64,000 nucleotides of DNA, from NCBI RefSeq assembly GCF_016405965.1, contig NZ_JAEFCD010000009.1:62001-126000 (forward strand), given 5' to 3'. The notes beneath the pieces were generated by a model that saw only the letters and a list, made by a program, of their open reading frames with translations, had not been told where the DNA came from and searched no databases. Numbering within the stretch: the first letter of the stretch is position 1; each line of letters starts with the position of its first letter. Below, one piece after another: positions 17,286-26,606 of the stretch. A program made the translations under genes and the position numbers. The DNA comes from Alteromonas sp. IB21. Its GTDB lineage: Bacteria; Pseudomonadota; Gammaproteobacteria; Enterobacterales; Alteromonadaceae.

Positions 17286-18818
17286 TTAAGAGGCGCTTCT
17301 TGCCTGTGTGGTATCTGGTACTCTGTTGGACAGCAGCAGGTATACGACACTGGCGATTATTAACCCTACGAACCACGCGTAGGCGTAAAGCGTATCGAAA
17401 ATGGCTGGTACGCTGTCTACAAACCCTGCCGCGTGCATAAAGCCGGGTATATTAGGCAAAACACCAATGACAAGTGCAGCCACACCCGCCATGTTCCAAC
17501 CGTTGTTCGAACCGTATTCACCTGAATGTTGAAACAGCGCATCAATGTTTAACGTCGATTTTCTTAAGATGAAATAATCAGCAATTAAAATACCCGCAAT
17601 AGGTCCAAGTAGTGCAGAATATCCCGTAAGCCAGGTAAATAAATAACCTCCCGCGGTTTCAAGTAGCTTCCAAGGGAAAATAGCCACGCCGATACCTGCT
17701 GTTATATAGCCCCCCATTCTAAAGCTAATTTTAGACGGTGCCATGTTTGAAAACCCATAGGCAGGTGCTACCATGTTAGCCGCTAAGTTGGTGGTTAACG
17801 TCGCAAGCGCTAACGCCGCTAATGCAAACACCACGCCCATGCCTCCCATTCGACCAGCGAGAGCGACAGGGTCCCAGATGGCTTCGCCATAAATGGTAAC
17901 CGTTGCCGAGGTTACCGCTACCCCGATAAAGGCAAACAATGCCATAGGTAACGGCAAGCCAATGGCTTGGCCTAACATTTGGTCTTTTTGTGATTTAGCG
18001 AAGCGTGTGAAGTCAGGTATGTTGAGCGCCATGGTAGCCCAAAACCCCACCATAGAAGTAAGACCTGCGAAAAACGCTGGCCAAAACTGCCCTTCTTTGG
18101 CACCACCTTCCACAAATTGTGACGGCGTGGATAGCATTTCACCAAAACCACCCGCCTTAATGTATGCCCAAGCAAGAAGCGCTAGGCCCATTAAGATCAA
18201 AAATGGTGCAGCGAAGGTTTCGAGCCAGCGTATAGACTCGGTACCGTGTTTTATAAATACCAAGTGCATCGCCCAGAAGGCAAAGAAGCATAACGTTTGA
18301 GTGATATCTATTCCTAAAACAGGGAGTGTTTGACCTACAAAGGCATCGCCGCTAATACTGTTTAAAATAACGTAGATGGCACTTCCCCCCACCCAAGTAT
18401 TTATTCCAAACCAACCACATGCGACGAGACCTCGTGCTAACGCGGGTATTTTCGCCCCCTTGGTGCCAAACGCACTGCGCAGCAATACCGGAAAAGGTAA
18501 GCCGTATTTCGCGCCCGCGTGGCCAATTAACATCATGGGAACGAGCACGATGATATTGCCTAACAGCACCGTAATCACCGCTTGATACCAATTCATGCCT
18601 TCAGATACTAGGCCGGCAGATAAGAGATAAGTAGGTACGCACACCACCATGGCGACCCACAATGCCGCATAGTCTTTCCACCCCCAGGTTCTTGTTGCTT
18701 TGCTGGTTGGCGCTAAGTCTTCGTTCCATAAATCGCCATCGTAATGGGAAGGTTTTGTCATGGGTTGATTGTTGGTGTTATCCACGATCTCTTTCCTTGT
18801 TGAGTTTGTAGTGCTCAT
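17286..18818 (-). CDS. NCS1-family nucleobase permease of the pyrimidine locus
   Basis: Inner-membrane secondary transporter, about 510 aa from the chosen start at 18818 (MSTTNSTRKEIVD). An upstream Met at 19010 would add a basic, cysteine-containing stretch unlike the family. The motif NEDLAPTSKATRTWGWKDYAALW is the NCS1 entry signature, followed by about twelve helices with GHAGAKYGLPFPVLLRSAFG and ARGLVACGWFGINTWVGG, the substrate-binding regions of cytosine, uracil, hydantoin and allantoin carriers. It is the last gene of the minus-strand rut locus and probably takes the place of RutG, which in E. coli is an NCS2 carrier. A uracil- or thymine-type cargo is inferred from context. Confidence 0.88.
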   Translation of the reverse strand: MSTTNSTRKEIVDNTNNQPMTKPSHYDGDLWNEDLAPTSKATRTWGWKDYAALWVAMVVCVPTYLLSAGLVSEGMNWYQAVITVLLGNIIVLVPMMLIGHAGAKYGLPFPVLLRSAFGTKGAKIPALARGLVACGWFGINTWVGGSAIYVILNSISGDAFVGQTLPVLGIDITQTLCFFAFWAMHLVFIKHGTESIRWLETFAAPFLILMGLALLAWAYIKAGGFGEMLSTPSQFVEGGAKEGQFWPAFFAGLTSMVGFWATMALNIPDFTRFAKSQKDQMLGQAIGLPLPMALFAFIGVAVTSATVTIYGEAIWDPVALAGRMGGMGVVFALAALALATLTTNLAANMVAPAYGFSNMAPSKISFRMGGYITAGIGVAIFPWKLLETAGGYLFTWLTGYSALLGPIAGILIADYFILRKSTLNIDALFQHSGEYGSNNGWNMAGVAALVIGVLPNIPGFMHAAGFVDSVPAIFDTLYAYAWFVGLIIASVVYLLLSNRVPDTTQARSAS

Positions 18819-19034
18819 AGTGACATTTAACAAACGTTGCTTCTTGATAAAAAGTCGCTCTTCGCGAAGTCGTTTACTCACGTTTAGCTTATTAAATACA
18901 GCGTCTTTGCCTGTAAAACTGAAAGAAAAGCAAAAACACTGCCGTTTCGCGTGCTTTGATAAAGCTATACCTACATACCGTTTTGTACTTTTAGTATCTC
19001 TCCTAGTCACGCATGTTTTTTGGAGCTAAATTTG

Positions 19035-19061
19035 GCGCTTTATTCAATAGGAATAAAGCGC
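19035..19061. terminator. Perfect 11-bp hairpin between receptor and permease genes
   Basis: GCGCTTTATTC / GAATAAAGCGC with a 5-base loop, 14 bases beyond the receptor stop codon on the minus strand. The tract after it on that strand is CAAATTTAG, only weakly U-rich, so it may be a partial terminator or an RNA-stabilising stem that lowers permease expression relative to the receptor. Confidence 0.55.
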
Positions 19062-19074
19062 ATTACTACTCAAA

Positions 19075-21393
19075 TTAAAAATTACGCCTTACCGTTACGC
19101 CATAGGTTCTTGGCTTCGCATAGGATATTTGGCTGGTCCCATAAAAACCCGTCACGTCAAAGCCAATCAGTTCATGGTCTGAGTCGAACAGGTTGTCTAC
19201 GTAGGCAGCTAAGCTCCATTTGTCTTGTCCGTCAACCCAAGTTAAACGGGTATCGGCAGTGGCATAGCTATCAATTTCATGAGCGGTAAAATTACGCGCG
19301 TTGTGAAAGGTTTCTGATTGATAGCTAGCTGACAACTGCGCTGCCATATTGCCGTTAAAGGCATCCCAGTTATAGCGAAGCATGGCAGACGCCTGAAATT
19401 CGGGGGTAAATGGCGGCGTTGTATCGGCAAAGTAACCTGAAGCCACTTCTAAATCTTCAACCACCGCATCGGTATAAGAGAAATTCACCATGACATCTAC
19501 GCTGTCTGCTGGCGTTAAAAAGACCTCTAGTTCCACACCACTAAATGACGCTTCTTCATTGGTAACCACACCCGCGTTATTTACCCACGAAAACGATTGG
19601 TAATCGCTGTAGTCATAGTAAAAGACATTGGCATTAAACACGCCACTTCCCTGCATAAAGCTGTGCTTTAAGCCAGCTTCGTATGAAGTCAGCTCTTCAG
19701 GTTCATAAAAGCTAAATCCACCTGATAATGGTGCATTGAAACTGCCCGCTTTTACACCTCGATTTATACCGGCGTAGTAAAGACTATTGCCCACGCTATA
19801 CTCTAATTGGAGTTTAGCTGACCATAAGTTTTGATCGTTTTGTTCATCCATTACCTCTAACGAGGCCGTGCTAGTATCAATTTCTATAATGCGATCGTTG
19901 GTATTTTCATTTTGATAAACATTACCCAAAAAGTCTTTGTTCTCGCGGGTATAGCGCAAGCCGCCCACTAAAACAAGGTCATCGGTTAAGCTATAGTCTA
20001 CCTGTCCGAATACAGAGTAAGAATCAGTTTCAAGCGATACTAACGTATTGTTTTCTTCGCCACCTAAAAAGAAGGTAGTGGGTGAACCCGCTAACCCTTG
20101 ACGGTAATCCGTATCGATAGAAAGGTAATAGAGCCCCCCAACCCACTTTAAATCTGCGGTTTCACCTGAGAAACGAAGCTCTTGGCTAAACTGTTCTATG
20201 GTGCTGTTAGATTGAAAGATGAGTTCTGGCGATGCCGTTTGATCGGAATCAAGGCCAACGGTACGCTTAAATTCTTTATAATCTGTCATAGCAAAGAAGT
20301 CGAAGTCTTCGAAGGCATAGTCTAACGTTGCCGCGAGGCCTTTTGATTTGATTTTGTTTTGATCGTCAAAGGCGAAGTCTTTGTTTACCTTATTGCCCGA
20401 ACCGTCAGGGTCGAAGTTACCGTTGAAATCACCACCTTGAACGGGGCGGAAGGGGTCGCCGTTAAAGTTACCGTCTACACAAACGCCGGCTTGAATAGTG
20501 TCGCAGCCTAGCGGGTCATCGGCAGCGTAAATTACATCTATCACATTGCCATCAGCATCTTTTATCTCGGTGGTATTAACCACCTGATAAGGGCCTTCAC
20601 TTTTTGTGGTATCAGACCAGTTACCGCTAAGAAGCAACGAGCCTTCCTCGCCAATATCAAACAACAGCTGGGCGCGGAACGCTTTGGTATCATCGTTGTA
20701 GCCGTCTTCCCCGCCGCCCACTGACCCCAAGCGCGTATCGGGCGCTGCGCCGTCTTCATAAATATTTTCGAGTATTTCACCTTGCTGATTGGTGAACCCA
20801 GAAAGGCGACCGTAAATGCCCTCTGCAATTTCACCAGAAATAGCACCTTCAAAGCGGTATTGGTCAAAGCGAGCCGCAGTGAATTCCCCGTAACCTTCTG
20901 TATCGGCGGTAGGTTTTGCAGTAACGGTATTAACCAAGCCTCCGGTGGCGTTACGGCCAAACAAGGTGCCCTGCGGGCCTTTGAGTATTTCTATACGGGC
21001 TACATCAAATAAGCCGAAGGTTTGCGCTTGGGTACTAGCAAGATATCCTCCGTCTACATAAACCGCTACCGGCGCTTCGGCCAAATCGGCGTAGTCGTTT
21101 TGCACCACACCTCGAATATTAAAGATAGCGCGCTGGCCACCAATATCACCAGCTAGCGACACACCTGGGGTAAAGGCGATAAGCTCGGTACTGCTTTCAA
21201 GACCTAAAGCCTCTAGCTGCTCTCCTGAAAAAGCGGTGATAGCGATACCCACATCGCTTATATTCTCGTTGCGCTTTTGCGCGGTAACTTCAATACTTTC
21301 CCAAACATTCTCTGCAGCAAAGGCCGCTGGCGCACTCAACGCCATCCCAACGGTTAACGCCAGCAGACGCTTGTGTGTGTTTAACGTATGCAT
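19075..21393 (-). CDS. TonB-dependent outer-membrane receptor of the pyrimidine locus
   Basis: Outer-membrane active transporter of 772 aa. It has a signal peptide (LLALTVGMALSAPAAFA), a TonB box close after it (SIEVTAQKR), a plug domain (about residues 40-155, with GPQGTLFGRNATGGLVNTVT) and a 22-strand-type barrel ending in the usual terminal Phe (GVTVRRNF). The plug style is that of receptors often used for siderophores, but the position between mmsA and an NCS1 permease, all in rut orientation, points to a nucleobase, nucleoside or related nitrogenous ligand. Its 291-base leader contains an interrupted hairpin at 21503. Confidence 0.92.
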   Translation of the reverse strand: MHTLNTHKRLLALTVGMALSAPAAFAAENVWESIEVTAQKRNENISDVGIAITAFSGEQLEALGLESSTELIAFTPGVSLAGDIGGQRAIFNIRGVVQNDYADLAEAPVAVYVDGGYLASTQAQTFGLFDVARIEILKGPQGTLFGRNATGGLVNTVTAKPTADTEGYGEFTAARFDQYRFEGAISGEIAEGIYGRLSGFTNQQGEILENIYEDGAAPDTRLGSVGGGEDGYNDDTKAFRAQLLFDIGEEGSLLLSGNWSDTTKSEGPYQVVNTTEIKDADGNVIDVIYAADDPLGCDTIQAGVCVDGNFNGDPFRPVQGGDFNGNFDPDGSGNKVNKDFAFDDQNKIKSKGLAATLDYAFEDFDFFAMTDYKEFKRTVGLDSDQTASPELIFQSNSTIEQFSQELRFSGETADLKWVGGLYYLSIDTDYRQGLAGSPTTFFLGGEENNTLVSLETDSYSVFGQVDYSLTDDLVLVGGLRYTRENKDFLGNVYQNENTNDRIIEIDTSTASLEVMDEQNDQNLWSAKLQLEYSVGNSLYYAGINRGVKAGSFNAPLSGGFSFYEPEELTSYEAGLKHSFMQGSGVFNANVFYYDYSDYQSFSWVNNAGVVTNEEASFSGVELEVFLTPADSVDVMVNFSYTDAVVEDLEVASGYFADTTPPFTPEFQASAMLRYNWDAFNGNMAAQLSASYQSETFHNARNFTAHEIDSYATADTRLTWVDGQDKWSLAAYVDNLFDSDHELIGFDVTGFYGTSQISYAKPRTYGVTVRRNF

Positions 21394-21502
21394 GTTTTAC
21401 TCTCGTTTATAGTTCTTTTTAACAAGCCTTGCGGCGGTGTTGTCCCGATATTTTTATAAGAGTAACGGTCGACGTGAACTGCTTATCGATTGCCACTAGG
21501 GT

Positions 21503-21545
21503 GCAAACCTAAGGCAGGACTGGAGAGGAACTGCCAAAGGTTTGC
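21503..21545 (-). promoter_or_regulatory. Interrupted long hairpin in the leader of the TonB receptor gene
   Basis: Outer arms GCAAACCT (21503-21510) and AGGTTTGC (21538-21545) are perfect complements. A symmetric 2x2 internal loop follows, then an inner stem GGCAG / CTGCC and a 13-base apical loop. It lies 110 bases before the receptor start codon on the minus strand and has no T-run, so it does not look like a plain terminator. A second small palindrome (GCCTGG TT CCAGGC) lies at 21582-21595. It could be a leader RNA structure or a protein-binding site. Confidence 0.45.
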
Positions 21546-21684
21546 GGGTTTAAATTGTTATTATTAATGGCTTAGTGTTAAGCCTGGTTCCAGGCGTAAT
21601 TTGTTGTGCTTTTTCCCAGCTAACGTTAGCTTTTACGACAAGATTTACTTAGCGAACTAACCGTTTTTTCGAAAAAACGCCTTG

Positions 21685-23175
21685 CTAGCTAGGAAAAGAA
21701 AAGCTCACTCCTTCTCGAACGCCACTTGAAGGCCAACGCTGGGTGATAGTTTTGCGCTTGGTATAAAAGCGAACGCCGTCTGGGCCGTATGCATGAAGGT
21801 CACCAAACAGTGAACGCTTCCATCCGCCAAAACTGTGATAAGAAACGGGTACCGGCAGCGGTACGTTAATACCTACCATGCCCACTTGAATGTTGTCAGA
21901 AAAGTAACGGGCAGCTTCGCCATCCCGTGTGAATATGCAGGTGCCGTTGCCGTATTCATGCTCGTCGATGAGCTGCATGGCTTGCTCCATACTTTCAACC
22001 CGCATGACTTGCAATACAGGGCCAAAAATCTCAGCCTTGTAGCTGGTCATTTCCGGCGTGACGTTATCGATAAGGGTTGCGCCCAAGAAAAATCCGGTTT
22101 CATAGCCTTCAACGGTGGGGCTTCGTCCATCCACCACCACGTTAGCGCCTTGCTCAGCGGCACTGGTGATATAACCTTCTACTTTCTCTTTGTGCTGTAG
22201 AGTAATAAGCGGACCAAAATCGTTAGATGCATCGTCAAATGCCCCCACTTTCAAGTCTTTCATGGCTGTTTGCATTTTATCTACAATTTTGTCGGCCACC
22301 TCATCGCCCACCGCTACCACTACTGATAACGCCATACAGCGCTCGCCGGAAGAACCGAAAGCTGCGCCAAGCAACTGGTTTACCGCGTTATCAATGTCAG
22401 CATCTGGCATAACAATAGCGTGGTTTTTAGCACCGCCTAAGGCTTGGCAGCGCTTGCCGTTCGCGTTTGCTTTTGAATAGATATATTCAGCAATAGGCGT
22501 AGAGCCTACAAAACTCACTGCTTTAATGCGTTCATCATCAAGAATTTGATCAACGGCTTCTTTATCGCCATTCACCACATTAAATACGCCATCAGGTAGC
22601 CCGGCTTCTTTGAGTAGCTTAGCTAAGAAAATAGCGCAGCTTGGGTCGCGCTCTGAAGGCTTGAGTACAAATGTATTTCCGCACACTATGGCAAGCGGGA
22701 ACATCCAAAGCGGCACCATAGCGGGAAAGTTGAATGGCGTAATGCCGGCAACCACACCAAGGGGCTGAAACTCACTCCACGAATCGATGCTAGGCCCAAC
22801 ATTCTTACTGTGCTCGCCTTTAAGCAACTGTGGTGCACCACAGGCAAACTCTACGTTCTCGATACCACGCTGCAGTTCTCCTGCCGCATCGTGGCTTATT
22901 TTTCCGTGCTCCGCGCCAATAAGCGCGGTTATCTCTTCAGCATGCTCTTCCAGTAAACTTTTGAATTTAAACATGATGCGAGCGCGCTTGCTAACCGGGG
23001 TATTCCGCCATTGAGGGAACGCTTGCTGTGCGCTCACAATGGCATCGTTCACCGTGGCTTTCGATGCCAGTAAAACCAGTTTTTCTGCTTCCCCCGTTGC
23101 CGGGTTATAGACATCTTGCATGCGCCCTTTCGGCGTGCAGGTTTCACCATTTATAAAGTGGCCTACTACTTTCAT
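21685..23175 (-). CDS. mmsA: CoA-acylating (methyl)malonate-semialdehyde dehydrogenase
   Basis: NAD-dependent aldehyde dehydrogenase of 496 aa that converts malonate semialdehyde plus CoA to acetyl-CoA and CO2 (methylmalonate semialdehyde to propionyl-CoA). The start VVGHFINGE, the NAD-binding SFVGSTPIAEYIYSKA, the catalytic Cys280 in GSSGERCMALSV and the C-terminal HSFGGWKRSLFGDLHAYG are the MmsA pattern rather than that of general aldehyde dehydrogenases. It lies 19 bases after rutF. In pyrimidine degradation malonic semialdehyde is the end product, so this enzyme would drain it into central metabolism and lessen dependence on RutE. Confidence 0.93.
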   Translation of the reverse strand: MKVVGHFINGETCTPKGRMQDVYNPATGEAEKLVLLASKATVNDAIVSAQQAFPQWRNTPVSKRARIMFKFKSLLEEHAEEITALIGAEHGKISHDAAGELQRGIENVEFACGAPQLLKGEHSKNVGPSIDSWSEFQPLGVVAGITPFNFPAMVPLWMFPLAIVCGNTFVLKPSERDPSCAIFLAKLLKEAGLPDGVFNVVNGDKEAVDQILDDERIKAVSFVGSTPIAEYIYSKANANGKRCQALGGAKNHAIVMPDADIDNAVNQLLGAAFGSSGERCMALSVVVAVGDEVADKIVDKMQTAMKDLKVGAFDDASNDFGPLITLQHKEKVEGYITSAAEQGANVVVDGRSPTVEGYETGFFLGATLIDNVTPEMTSYKAEIFGPVLQVMRVESMEQAMQLIDEHEYGNGTCIFTRDGEAARYFSDNIQVGMVGINVPLPVPVSYHSFGGWKRSLFGDLHAYGPDGVRFYTKRKTITQRWPSSGVREGVSFSFPS

Positions 23176-23194
23176 TTCAAATCTAATCCTTTAG

Positions 23195-23725
23195 TTATGC
23201 GTCTTTACACGCGCTGTGATAGCCACGCTGATAATATAAAAGTGCGTCGGCCTCTGGGTCTTGCTTAATGTCTACCACCTGACAGAAAAGCACATCGTGT
23301 GTGGCCACACTTTTTACATCTGTGATAATGCAGTCAAAGCTAACCGCCGCATCCGCTAACCGCGGGCAACCGGTTGCAGACTCTACCCACTCACCAATTT
23401 CAAAGCGTTCATTCATGGGCGCTTTGCCACCAAAGGTATTAGAAATAGATTGATGCTGCGAAGTCAGCGTGTTGATAACCAAGTGCGTGCTGTTTTTAAA
23501 CACCTGATGCACAGAGGCGCTTCGGTTTAAGCACACTAGCAGTGTGGCGGGATTATCGCTTACGCTGCACACCGCTGTGGCGGTAAAGCCTGCTCGCCCC
23601 TCTGGGCCATTTGTTGTAACGACATTTACGGCTGCCGCTAAGCTAGACATGCCTTGACGGTATGCCTCTGGGGTTACCGGGGGAAGCACTTCTGTTACTG
23701 CGTTTTTTATTGCGGTAATAGTCAT
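23195..23725 (-). CDS. rutF: Flavin reductase RutF
   Basis: NADH-dependent FMN reductase of 176 aa that supplies reduced flavin to the RutA monooxygenase. The FMN-binding split-barrel motifs are present: MSSLAAAVNVVTTNG, GRAGFTATAVCSVS, PATLLVCLNRSAS and THDVLFCQV, all close to E. coli RutF. I chose the ATG at 23725 because AAGGA lies eight bases upstream; a start at 23764 would overlap the end of rutE and has no clear ribosome site. It stands between rutE and mmsA in one transcription unit. Confidence 0.92.
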   Translation of the reverse strand: MTITAIKNAVTEVLPPVTPEAYRQGMSSLAAAVNVVTTNGPEGRAGFTATAVCSVSDNPATLLVCLNRSASVHQVFKNSTHLVINTLTSQHQSISNTFGGKAPMNERFEIGEWVESATGCPRLADAAVSFDCIITDVKSVATHDVLFCQVVDIKQDPEADALLYYQRGYHSACKDA

Positions 23726-23748
23726 ACGTATATCCTTTTTCGTTAGCG

Positions 23749-24369
23749 TTACAGTATTTGACAAGCTTGTTCGAAGCTTAAGCGAGGCAAACGTTTATGG
23801 ACTTTCTCGCCGTCGCCATAGCCGATGTTCAGTAAGAAGTTCACCTTCCACGTGCTATCTGAAAAGAAAGTCTCGTTGAGTAATTTGGGGTTAAAGCCAG
23901 ACATGGCACCGGCATCGAGCCCAAGTGCGCGGACAGCGCTAATTAAATACGCGCCCTGCATTGAGCTGTTTCGCATCGCCGTTTCATAAGCCGCTTCTGG
24001 GCTTGAGGTAAACCAGCTCTTAGCGTCTGCATAAGGAAATAGCGTAGGTAATTCTTCATAGAACTCTTCATCATAAGCCACAATAACCGTACAAGGGGCT
24101 GTCATGGTTTGCTCAACATTACCGCTTGAAAGACAAGGTTTGAGTTTCTCCCGCCCTTCATCTGACGTAATAAAAACAAAGCGCGCCGGGCTGCAGTTTG
24201 CCGATGTCGAGCCTACTTTCACTAAGTCATAAAGCCGCTTTAGCACGGCCTCATCTATCTTTTTATCTAGCCAGGTGGTGTGGGTGTGTGCATCACTAAA
24301 TAGCTGGGCTAGACCACTTTCGCTAATAGGGTCTTTTGTTCCAATTTCAGTTGTCTCTGATACCGTCAT
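23749..24369 (-). CDS. rutE: Malonic semialdehyde reductase RutE (nitroreductase family)
   Basis: FMN-dependent reductase of 206 aa that reduces malonic semialdehyde to 3-hydroxypropionate. The nitroreductase fold is shown by [18 protein letters not shown], the substrate-binding [23 protein letters not shown] and [19 protein letters not shown], as in E. coli RutE. The start at 24369 is supported by GGAAAG nine bases upstream; an in-frame Met at 24429 would add 20 residues absent from the family. It lies between rutD and rutF. With MmsA also present, malonic semialdehyde has two possible exits here. Confidence 0.92.
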   Translation of the reverse strand: MTVSETTEIGTKDPISESGLAQLFSDAHTHTTWLDKKIDEAVLKRLYDLVKVGSTSANCSPARFVFITSDEGREKLKPCLSSGNVEQTMTAPCTVIVAYDEEFYEELPTLFPYADAKSWFTSSPEAAYETAMRNSSMQGAYLISAVRALGLDAGAMSGFNPKLLNETFFSDSTWKVNFLLNIGYGDGEKVHKRLPRLSFEQACQIL

Positions 24370-24455
24370 TTCAAATTCTTTCCAGTGTTTTAAGTTGTTC
24401 GACAAAGTCTTAAATGACTTTGATAGCAACGCTTGTGTAGGAGCACGGCTTGCGA

Positions 24456-25301
24456 CTACGCTACGCGCTGCAAATATTCCAATACCAATTTATTAAATGC
24501 ATCAGGCACAGTAATGCTTGAGGCATGACCGCCATATTCCATCACCGACAGTTCGGCATTAGGCATGCGGTCTACTAACATCTGAGAGCGCTGCCAGGGC
24601 ACTAGGGTGTCGTCTTTGTTCGCCAGCGCAAATGTTGGGGTGGTGATGCCCTTTAACTTGTCATCAATATCAAACGTGCTAAGTGCGCCAATACGAGCAA
24701 GCAAGTTATTCACGTTGGGAAAGTGGTTAAGCAAGTGTGCCTCTTCCTCTTCCAAGTGCTCGGCGTTTTGGGCTATCCAGTCAGGCGGAAACAGAAGTAA
24801 CGCCTGTAGCTGTAGGTACATATCTTTTCTATCTGCTGCCAATAAGGCTTTGCGTATGTCAAAGCAGCGCAGCGTGTGCGGGTTTGGACTACTCCATGCG
24901 TTTACTAGAACCATGCTTTTAAGCAAATCAGGCTGAGTTAACGCAAGCTGAAGCCCTACCAAGCCACCAAGCGCGTGACCAACGAAGTGACATTGCTGCA
25001 CCTCAAGTTTTTTCAGCAGTACATCGAGTTCATCCGCCATGTGCAAAATGCTGTATTCACTGCACAAATCAGCCTCGCTCTTATTGGTACCAAGCTGGTC
25101 GTAAGTGATTACTCGGTAGCCTTGGGTAAAGTCAGCCAATTGGGGCTGCCAAAACTTAGCTGCGCCACCTAGCCCCGAACTAAAAACAACGGTTGGCGCA
25201 TCTGGCGACGTTAGCCCGTGAATTTCGTAATGTAACTTGCTGCGCATTTCGCTTTTCATACTGGTGCCGCCGGCCTGCATTTCAGAAGGCATAGAGCTCA
25301 C
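24456..25301 (-). CDS. rutD: Putative carbamate/aminoacrylate hydrolase RutD
   Basis: Alpha/beta-hydrolase-fold protein of 281 aa that speeds the late hydrolytic step of uracil degradation (aminoacrylate or carbamate to malonic semialdehyde). The nucleophile elbow reads [10 protein letters not shown], with Ala where classical hydrolases have Ser. E. coli RutD also has this substitution, so it supports the assignment rather than loss of function. The oxyanion segment [15 protein letters not shown] and a late GGHASSI with the conserved His are present. The start at 25301 has AGGTGAG upstream. It is somewhat longer at the N-terminus than E. coli RutD. Confidence 0.9.
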   Translation of the reverse strand: MSSMPSEMQAGGTSMKSEMRSKLHYEIHGLTSPDAPTVVFSSGLGGAAKFWQPQLADFTQGYRVITYDQLGTNKSEADLCSEYSILHMADELDVLLKKLEVQQCHFVGHALGGLVGLQLALTQPDLLKSMVLVNAWSSPNPHTLRCFDIRKALLAADRKDMYLQLQALLLFPPDWIAQNAEHLEEEEAHLLNHFPNVNNLLARIGALSTFDIDDKLKGITTPTFALANKDDTLVPWQRSQMLVDRMPNAELSVMEYGGHASSITVPDAFNKLVLEYLQRVA

Positions 25302-25350
25302 CTACATAGAACCAGTGGGCACAGTTAGCGGGGAGTCCAAACATAACCGC

Positions 25351-25734
25351 TTACCCTATGTGCGCGACAGAAGCGATTTCTATTAAGGCTTCTGGCTTTA
25401 CCAGGCCAACCTTAATGCAATAGCGCGCTGGCTTTTCACGCGGGAAGTATTCGGCATACACTTTGTTTACCGCCGCATAGTTGTCCCAATCCGTAATGAA
25501 GATAGAGTTAAAGGTCACATCTTCCATGGTGCCACCGGCTTCTTGAATAACGCTTTTGATGGTTTCTAACACGTGGCGTGTTTGCGCTTCGGCGTCGCCC
25601 ACGTGAACCACGTCATTGTTTTCGTCAAACGGTAACGTACCCGACACATATAAAATGTTGTCAGCCATAGACCCTGGAACAAAAGGGGCTATCGGTGTAG
25701 ACGTACCTGCTGGAATAATCGCTTTCTTTGGCAT
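25351..25734 (-). CDS. rutC: Rid-family aminoacrylate deaminase RutC
   Basis: Small enamine/imine deaminase of 127 aa, expected to form a trimer. It acts on the 3-aminoacrylate intermediate released by RutB. Family motifs: [31 protein letters not shown] and the C-terminal [15 protein letters not shown] with the conserved Glu. The sequence resembles RutC more than general RidA because of the [14 protein letters not shown] start and the context between rutB and rutD. A 137-base gap separates it from rutB. Confidence 0.92.
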   Translation of the reverse strand: MPKKAIIPAGTSTPIAPFVPGSMADNILYVSGTLPFDENNDVVHVGDAEAQTRHVLETIKSVIQEAGGTMEDVTFNSIFITDWDNYAAVNKVYAEYFPREKPARYCIKVGLVKPEALIEIASVAHIG

Positions 25735-25871
25735 GTTTTCATCCTTCTCGTTGCGCTATCTATGCATAGCTACTTTGCTTAGCGCTTATAAATGGTTTCT
25801 TTCAATTTGTGCTTAGTGCTTTACCGCGCTGCTTTGTTGTACGTGGCGAGCCTTGGCCAATAAAACACCGC

Positions 25872-26606
25872 CTAACTCGCCCCCTCAAACACTTCACAGA
25901 ACTGGGCTGTGGTAGATACCCATCCGAAGAATGTTTGAATATTAAAAAGTGAGGCCTCATGTATTTCAGGAGGGCCGGCTTGATAGGCTGCATCAGCAAG
26001 TACTACCCCAAAGTACTCTAAGTGAAATCCATCGCGTAAGGTGGATTCCACACACACATTGGTGGCAATGCCGGTAAACACCAGGTTACGGATACCGCGG
26101 GCCCGCAGCATGCTGTCTAAATTGGTGTTGTAAAAACCGCTGTAGCGGGTCTTCGGAATAACGATATCGCCCTCTTGCGGTTTTAGCGCATCCACAAGCG
26201 CATAGTCCCAAGTGCCTTTGGCAAGCAAACTACCCTTAAGTTCTGGCTGTTTGCGCATGGTTTTAAGGGCATTCGATTTGTACCAGTTCGGTGAACCGGG
26301 GCCGCCAGCCTCTTTATAATCGGCATCCCAACCGTTTTGTAAGAAGACTACCGGCATACCTGCAGCGCGAGCGGTATCCAGCACCTTGACGGTATTGGCT
26401 ATCACAGGTTCGGTCGTTGACACATCAAACCCAGCCTTATCTAAATACCCGTTTTTGCTAGCGTATGCGTTTTGTAAATCCACTACGATAACGGCGGTCT
26501 CACTGGGGTTTAACGTTAAAGGTTCAGGTTTAGCGGGCAATACAGGCTGCCCGGTTTGGCGTTCCTGAAAACAGCCTGATACTTCAAACACATCACCGGT
26601 TGGCAT
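25872..26606 (-). CDS. rutB: Ureidoacrylate amidohydrolase RutB
   Basis: Isochorismatase-like cysteine hydrolase of 244 aa that cleaves ureidoacrylate to carbamate and aminoacrylate. The catalytic Asp is in [10 protein letters not shown], Lys in [16 protein letters not shown] and the nucleophile Cys185 in [13 protein letters not shown]. Length and motifs agree with E. coli RutB. Its ATG overlaps the rutA stop codon by one base (TAATG), giving tight translational coupling with the enzyme that makes its substrate. Confidence 0.95.
   Translation of the reverse strand: MPTGDVFEVSGCFQERQTGQPVLPAKPEPLTLNPSETAVIVVDLQNAYASKNGYLDKAGFDVSTTEPVIANTVKVLDTARAAGMPVVFLQNGWDADYKEAGGPGSPNWYKSNALKTMRKQPELKGSLLAKGTWDYALVDALKPQEGDIVIPKTRYSGFYNTNLDSMLRARGIRNLVFTGIATNVCVESTLRDGFHLEYFGVVLADAAYQAGPPEIHEASLFNIQTFFGWVSTTAQFCEVFEGAS

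Noticed and set aside
17893-18300. Plus-strand open frame opposite the NCS1 permease
   Set aside because: Antisense shadow of a well-supported membrane protein, with no ribosome site or family resemblance.
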